A stretch of 33,352 nucleotides of DNA from the NCBI GenBank assembly GCA_938040325.1, contig CALHXW010000436.1:1-33352 (forward strand). Reading direction: 5' to 3'. This DNA comes from an uncultured bacterium (GTDB lineage: Bacteria > Myxococcota_A > UBA9042 > PHBI01). The notes beneath the pieces were generated by a model. That model was not told the DNA's origin, ran no database searches, and saw nothing but the letters and a program-made list of their open reading frames with translations. A program made the translations under genes and the position numbers. The first letter of the stretch is position 1. The number at the start of each line of letters is the position of its first letter. This document shows, piece after piece, positions 31,000-33,352 of this stretch.

Positions 31000-32877
31000 A
31001 TGTGGGTCATGCTCAGCATCGGCGCGTTGGTGATTGGACCAGTGCTCTTCGAGTTGCTCCGGCGACAGCGCGGCGCCATGGCCTTGCTCGACGGGTTCGT
31101 GCTCGTCACCCTGCTCGGCCTGGTGGTCCTCCACCTCGTCCCACACAGCATCGAGATCGGTGGCTGGATGGCTGCTGTCGCCGCTGGCGTGGGCTTCGCC
31201 CTGCCCGTTGTCCTTGACGGCGTGTTGCACAAGGCCAACACCGCCAGGCCGTCGCTGTGGATCTTGCTCGCGATCCTCGCTGGGCTCTTTGCCCACGCAC
31301 TGCTCGATGGCGCGGCGCTGTCGGGCTATGACCTCAGCCACGCGGCGGCCCACAACACCGTTGGCCATGTCCATGATGTGCGCCATGACGCCAGCAAGAG
31401 CGTGCTGAGTCTCGCTGTCGTGCTCCACCGTATCCCGCTCGGCCTGCTCTTGTGGTGGGTCGTCCGGCCCCGTGTGGGCATTAAGGCGTGCCTCGTCGCC
31501 CTCGCGACCATCGCAGCCGCGACCTGGCTCGGCTACGCCGGCGGCACCGAGGCCCTCGACGGTGCCCCGCTCGAAGCCCTCGCCATCTTCCAAGCGCTCA
31601 TTGCGGGGTCCCTCTTTCACGTGGCGTTCCACCACCCGCCGACGCTCCCGCGAGTCGACAAGCAGGTCGCGTTCTTCGGTGGGATCGGCGGGCTGCTGGC
31701 GCTGGCTGTCCTCTACGGCATGGACGCCGGGCACGGCGAACACACCGGCGAGTCCAGCGCCGACGTCTTTGTGACGCTCGTCTTTGAGAGCGCGCCGGTG
31801 CTACTCCTCGCGTTCGTCCTCGCCGGCCTCGTGCGCGCCTTTGTCAGACCCGGGTCGTTGGGCTGGCTGGGTCGTGGTGGACCGCTCTCTGGCGCGACGC
31901 GCGGTACCGTGTTCGGTTTGCCCTTGCCGATCTGCTCCTGCGGCGTCGTCCCCCTCTACGAATCGCTCGCTCGCGCCGGCGTCCCCGCGACCGCTGGCGT
32001 CGCGTTTCTCATCGCGACGCCAGAGCTCGGTCTCGACGCGGTGCTCCTGTCGATCCCGCTGCTGGGCGCCGAGCTGACGATCGCCCGGGTCGTTGCGGCT
32101 GTCGTCGTCGCGCTAGCGGTCGGCGCCCTGGTCGGCGCCTGGATCCAGCGCCACCACCCAGCCACGAGCGATGCGCAGAAGTCCGTCGTGCTCGGCTCAC
32201 GGCGCGATCGGCTCAAAGCCGGCCTGCAGTACGGACTGGGCGAGCTGGTCGACCACACCTTCCCCTGGATCCTCGTCGGGCTGGTCGTCGGTGCGCTCCT
32301 TGCCCCAAGCCTTGACCTCACAGCGCTCAGTGCGCTGCCAGCGGGCCTCGACGTGGTCATCTTCGCCGTCGCTGGGCTGCCGCTCTACATCTGCGCATCG
32401 GGCTCGACGCCGCTCGTAGCCGTGATGGTGGCTAATGGTCTCTCACCTGGCGCGGCCATCGCTCTCCTGCTGACCGGCCCCGCCACCAACCTCACGACCT
32501 TTGGCGTGTTGAGCAAGCTACACGGCGTCCGCGCGGCCTGGGTCTTCGGCGCTGGAGTCACCGGACTCGCGGTCGTCAGTGGCCTGGTCACGAACGCGGT
32601 CATCTCGCCCGATGCGCTCATCGCCTTTGAGCACCAAGACATCGAACACCGTGGCTGGCTCGCGTGGGCGTCGGTCGTTGCGCTCTCAGTGCTGGTCGTC
32701 GCCTCGGTGCTCCGTACCGGCCCGCGCGGCCTCATCTGGGGCATGCGGCCGCACGCCGCCGACGACCATCACGGCCATGACCATGGCCACCACCACCACC
32801 ATCACGACGACCACGACCACTCGCACGACCACGGCGAGGCTGACTGCGATGGTCGTGACCACGACCACGACCACTAA
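31000..32877 (+). CDS. ZIP-like + ArsP/SO_0444-like permease fusion with His-rich tail (625 aa)
   Basis: The protein has two transporter halves in one frame. Residues about 1-240 look ZIP-like: several membrane segments, FAHALLDGAALS (His99, Asp103) matching the ZIP HNxxDG helix, and VVLHRIPLGLLLWW (His143) matching the HExPxG helix with Glu replaced by Arg. A loop has HAAAHNTVGHVHDVRHD. Residues about 255-585 match the permease family that includes ArsP and the SO_0444 Cu/Zn efflux proteins: FGLPLPICSCGVVPLYESLARAGVPA with the CSCG motif (312-315), FLIATPELGLDA, and LYICASGSTPLVAVM with LLTGPATNLTTF in the second half. Residues 587-625 are mostly His and Asp. It is predicted as an inner-membrane metal exporter. 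The frame continues upstream to 30754 but with non-membrane, Pro/Arg-rich composition, so I start at 31000. Confidence 0.88.
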   Translation: MWVMLSIGALVIGPVLFELLRRQRGAMALLDGFVLVTLLGLVVLHLVPHSIEIGGWMAAVAAGVGFALPVVLDGVLHKANTARPSLWILLAILAGLFAHALLDGAALSGYDLSHAAAHNTVGHVHDVRHDASKSVLSLAVVLHRIPLGLLLWWVVRPRVGIKACLVALATIAAATWLGYAGGTEALDGAPLEALAIFQALIAGSLFHVAFHHPPTLPRVDKQVAFFGGIGGLLALAVLYGMDAGHGEHTGESSADVFVTLVFESAPVLLLAFVLAGLVRAFVRPGSLGWLGRGGPLSGATRGTVFGLPLPICSCGVVPLYESLARAGVPATAGVAFLIATPELGLDAVLLSIPLLGAELTIARVVAAVVVALAVGALVGAWIQRHHPATSDAQKSVVLGSRRDRLKAGLQYGLGELVDHTFPWILVGLVVGALLAPSLDLTALSALPAGLDVVIFAVAGLPLYICASGSTPLVAVMVANGLSPGAAIALLLTGPATNLTTFGVLSKLHGVRAAWVFGAGVTGLAVVSGLVTNAVISPDALIAFEHQDIEHRGWLAWASVVALSVLVVASVLRTGPRGLIWGMRPHAADDHHGHDHGHHHHHHDDHDHSHDHGEADCDGRDHDHDH

Positions 32878-33045
32878 GCCGCTACAGCACCGCTCAGACG
32901 AATTGCATCCGAATGGGTGCGGACTTATCCCGATAAACTCCCTCGTCGCTCCTTCAGCGACGGCCCAAAACCGCGCCGATCCGCACGCTACCCACCCGTT
33001 CGGTGCTCGAGAGCAGATGTCGGCGGACGGGGGGACCTCCGCTGG

Positions 33046-33352
33046 ATGTGGCCGCTGGTGGTCATCTGCTGGGCGATGTTGGGCTGTGGCCACAGCGGCG
33101 CAGAGCGCTTAGGAGTGCCCGAGGTTGCGGGTGAGCCCGGCGCTGCGCTGGATGCAGCCAGTGACGCCATCGCTCAAGGGGGTGGCGCCCCGGGGCTGAA
33201 GCAACTCGCGGCGGCGCGCCTGTCGATGGGTTACCTCGTCTCCGCGCGTGCCGCGGCGCATCGCGCGATCGGTTACTCGCCTGATGACGTTGGCTCCCAC
33301 GTGCTCGTGGCGCGGGCCGAAGCTCAGCTCGGCCGGCCGCGCGAGGCCGTTG
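33046..33352 (+). CDS. TPR-containing lipoprotein (partial, 5' end only)
   Basis: The frame is open from the ATG at 33046 to the window end (102 codons). The first 14 residues are hydrophobic and end in a clear lipobox (AMLGC, Cys14). After a short linker come helices with tetratricopeptide spacing: LKQLAAARLSMGYLVSARAAAHRAI, then SHVLVARAEAQLGRPREAV, each with the A-G/Y-A pattern. It is probably an outer-membrane lipoprotein scaffold of the PilF/Lgt-processed TPR kind. A G-rich stretch 10-18 nt upstream may serve as a poor ribosome site. It lies 168 bp after the permease gene, in the same direction. Confidence 0.75.
   Translation, partial: MWPLVVICWAMLGCGHSGAERLGVPEVAGEPGAALDAASDAIAQGGGAPGLKQLAAARLSMGYLVSARAAAHRAIGYSPDDVGSHVLVARAEAQLGRPREAV

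Overview
The window is a GC-rich, gene-dense bacterial chromosomal segment. Its gene content points to a Myxococcota/Bradymonadota-like (former deltaproteobacterial) lineage: several secreted lipoproteins with Asp-Thr-rich linkers, a very long cysteine-rich EGF-repeat lipoprotein, a MopE-type calcium-repeat lipoprotein, and an HU protein with an insert before the DNA-binding arm. Lineage is inferred from style, not from a marker gene. I see no rRNA, tRNA, CRISPR array, transposase, phage or recognisable defence operon.

Layout. 1-1362 (-): acyl-CoA/thioester reductase cut by the window edge. 1544-1924 (+): small membrane-anchored protein. 2027-2665 (-) and 2782-3651 (+): divergent HxlR-type regulator and methyltransferase sharing an AT-rich repeat-bearing control region. 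3723-4886 (+): DUF3179 protein, convergent with an unknown 164-aa protein (4900-5394, -). 5478-5630: degenerate 52-bp tandem repeat. 5632-6567 (-): membrane protein. 6725-7444 (+): metaxin/FAXC-like GST. 7548-13661 (-): 2037-aa lipoprotein with 21 EGF-like repeats and six beta-sandwich domains. 14123-14899 (-) and 15068-15961 (+): divergent alpha/beta hydrolase and TesB thioesterase. 16031-16678 (+): small lipoprotein. 16967-21778 (+): 1603-aa MopE/TSP3/FG-GAP lipoprotein. 21827-22459 (+): 3-methyladenine glycosylase I. 22665-23150 (+): cytochrome-c-like lipoprotein. 23235-24119 (+): BASS transporter. 24153-24923 (-): PDZ protein. 25043-26668 (-): B12-binding radical SAM enzyme. 27320-27613 (+): HU, followed by two hairpins. 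28332-29243 (-): metallo-beta-lactamase-fold hydrolase. 29330-29971 (+): lipoprotein. 30026-30805 (-): BtpA-family protein. 31000-32877 (+): ZIP-like/ArsP-like permease fusion with a His-rich tail. 33046-end (+): start of a TPR lipoprotein.

How the genes relate. Most are single-gene units in alternating orientation, often separated by hairpins, so few operons are evident. The most coherent theme is a cell-surface set. Four lipoproteins (7548-13661, 16031-16678, 16967-21778, 29330-29971) share one plan: lipobox Cys, 30-70-residue Asp/Thr linker, then extracellular domains. Two of them are giant and carry dozens of putative Ca2+ sites. Lipid chemistry (acyl-CoA reductase, thioesterase) and metal handling (ZIP-ArsP fusion) are present as isolated genes.

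The most unusual items are the two giant Ca2+-binding-type lipoproteins, the transporter fusion, and a dispersed intergenic element present at about 14.07 kb and 27.96 kb. In the second location it adjoins a hairpin-rich gene-free stretch after HU.
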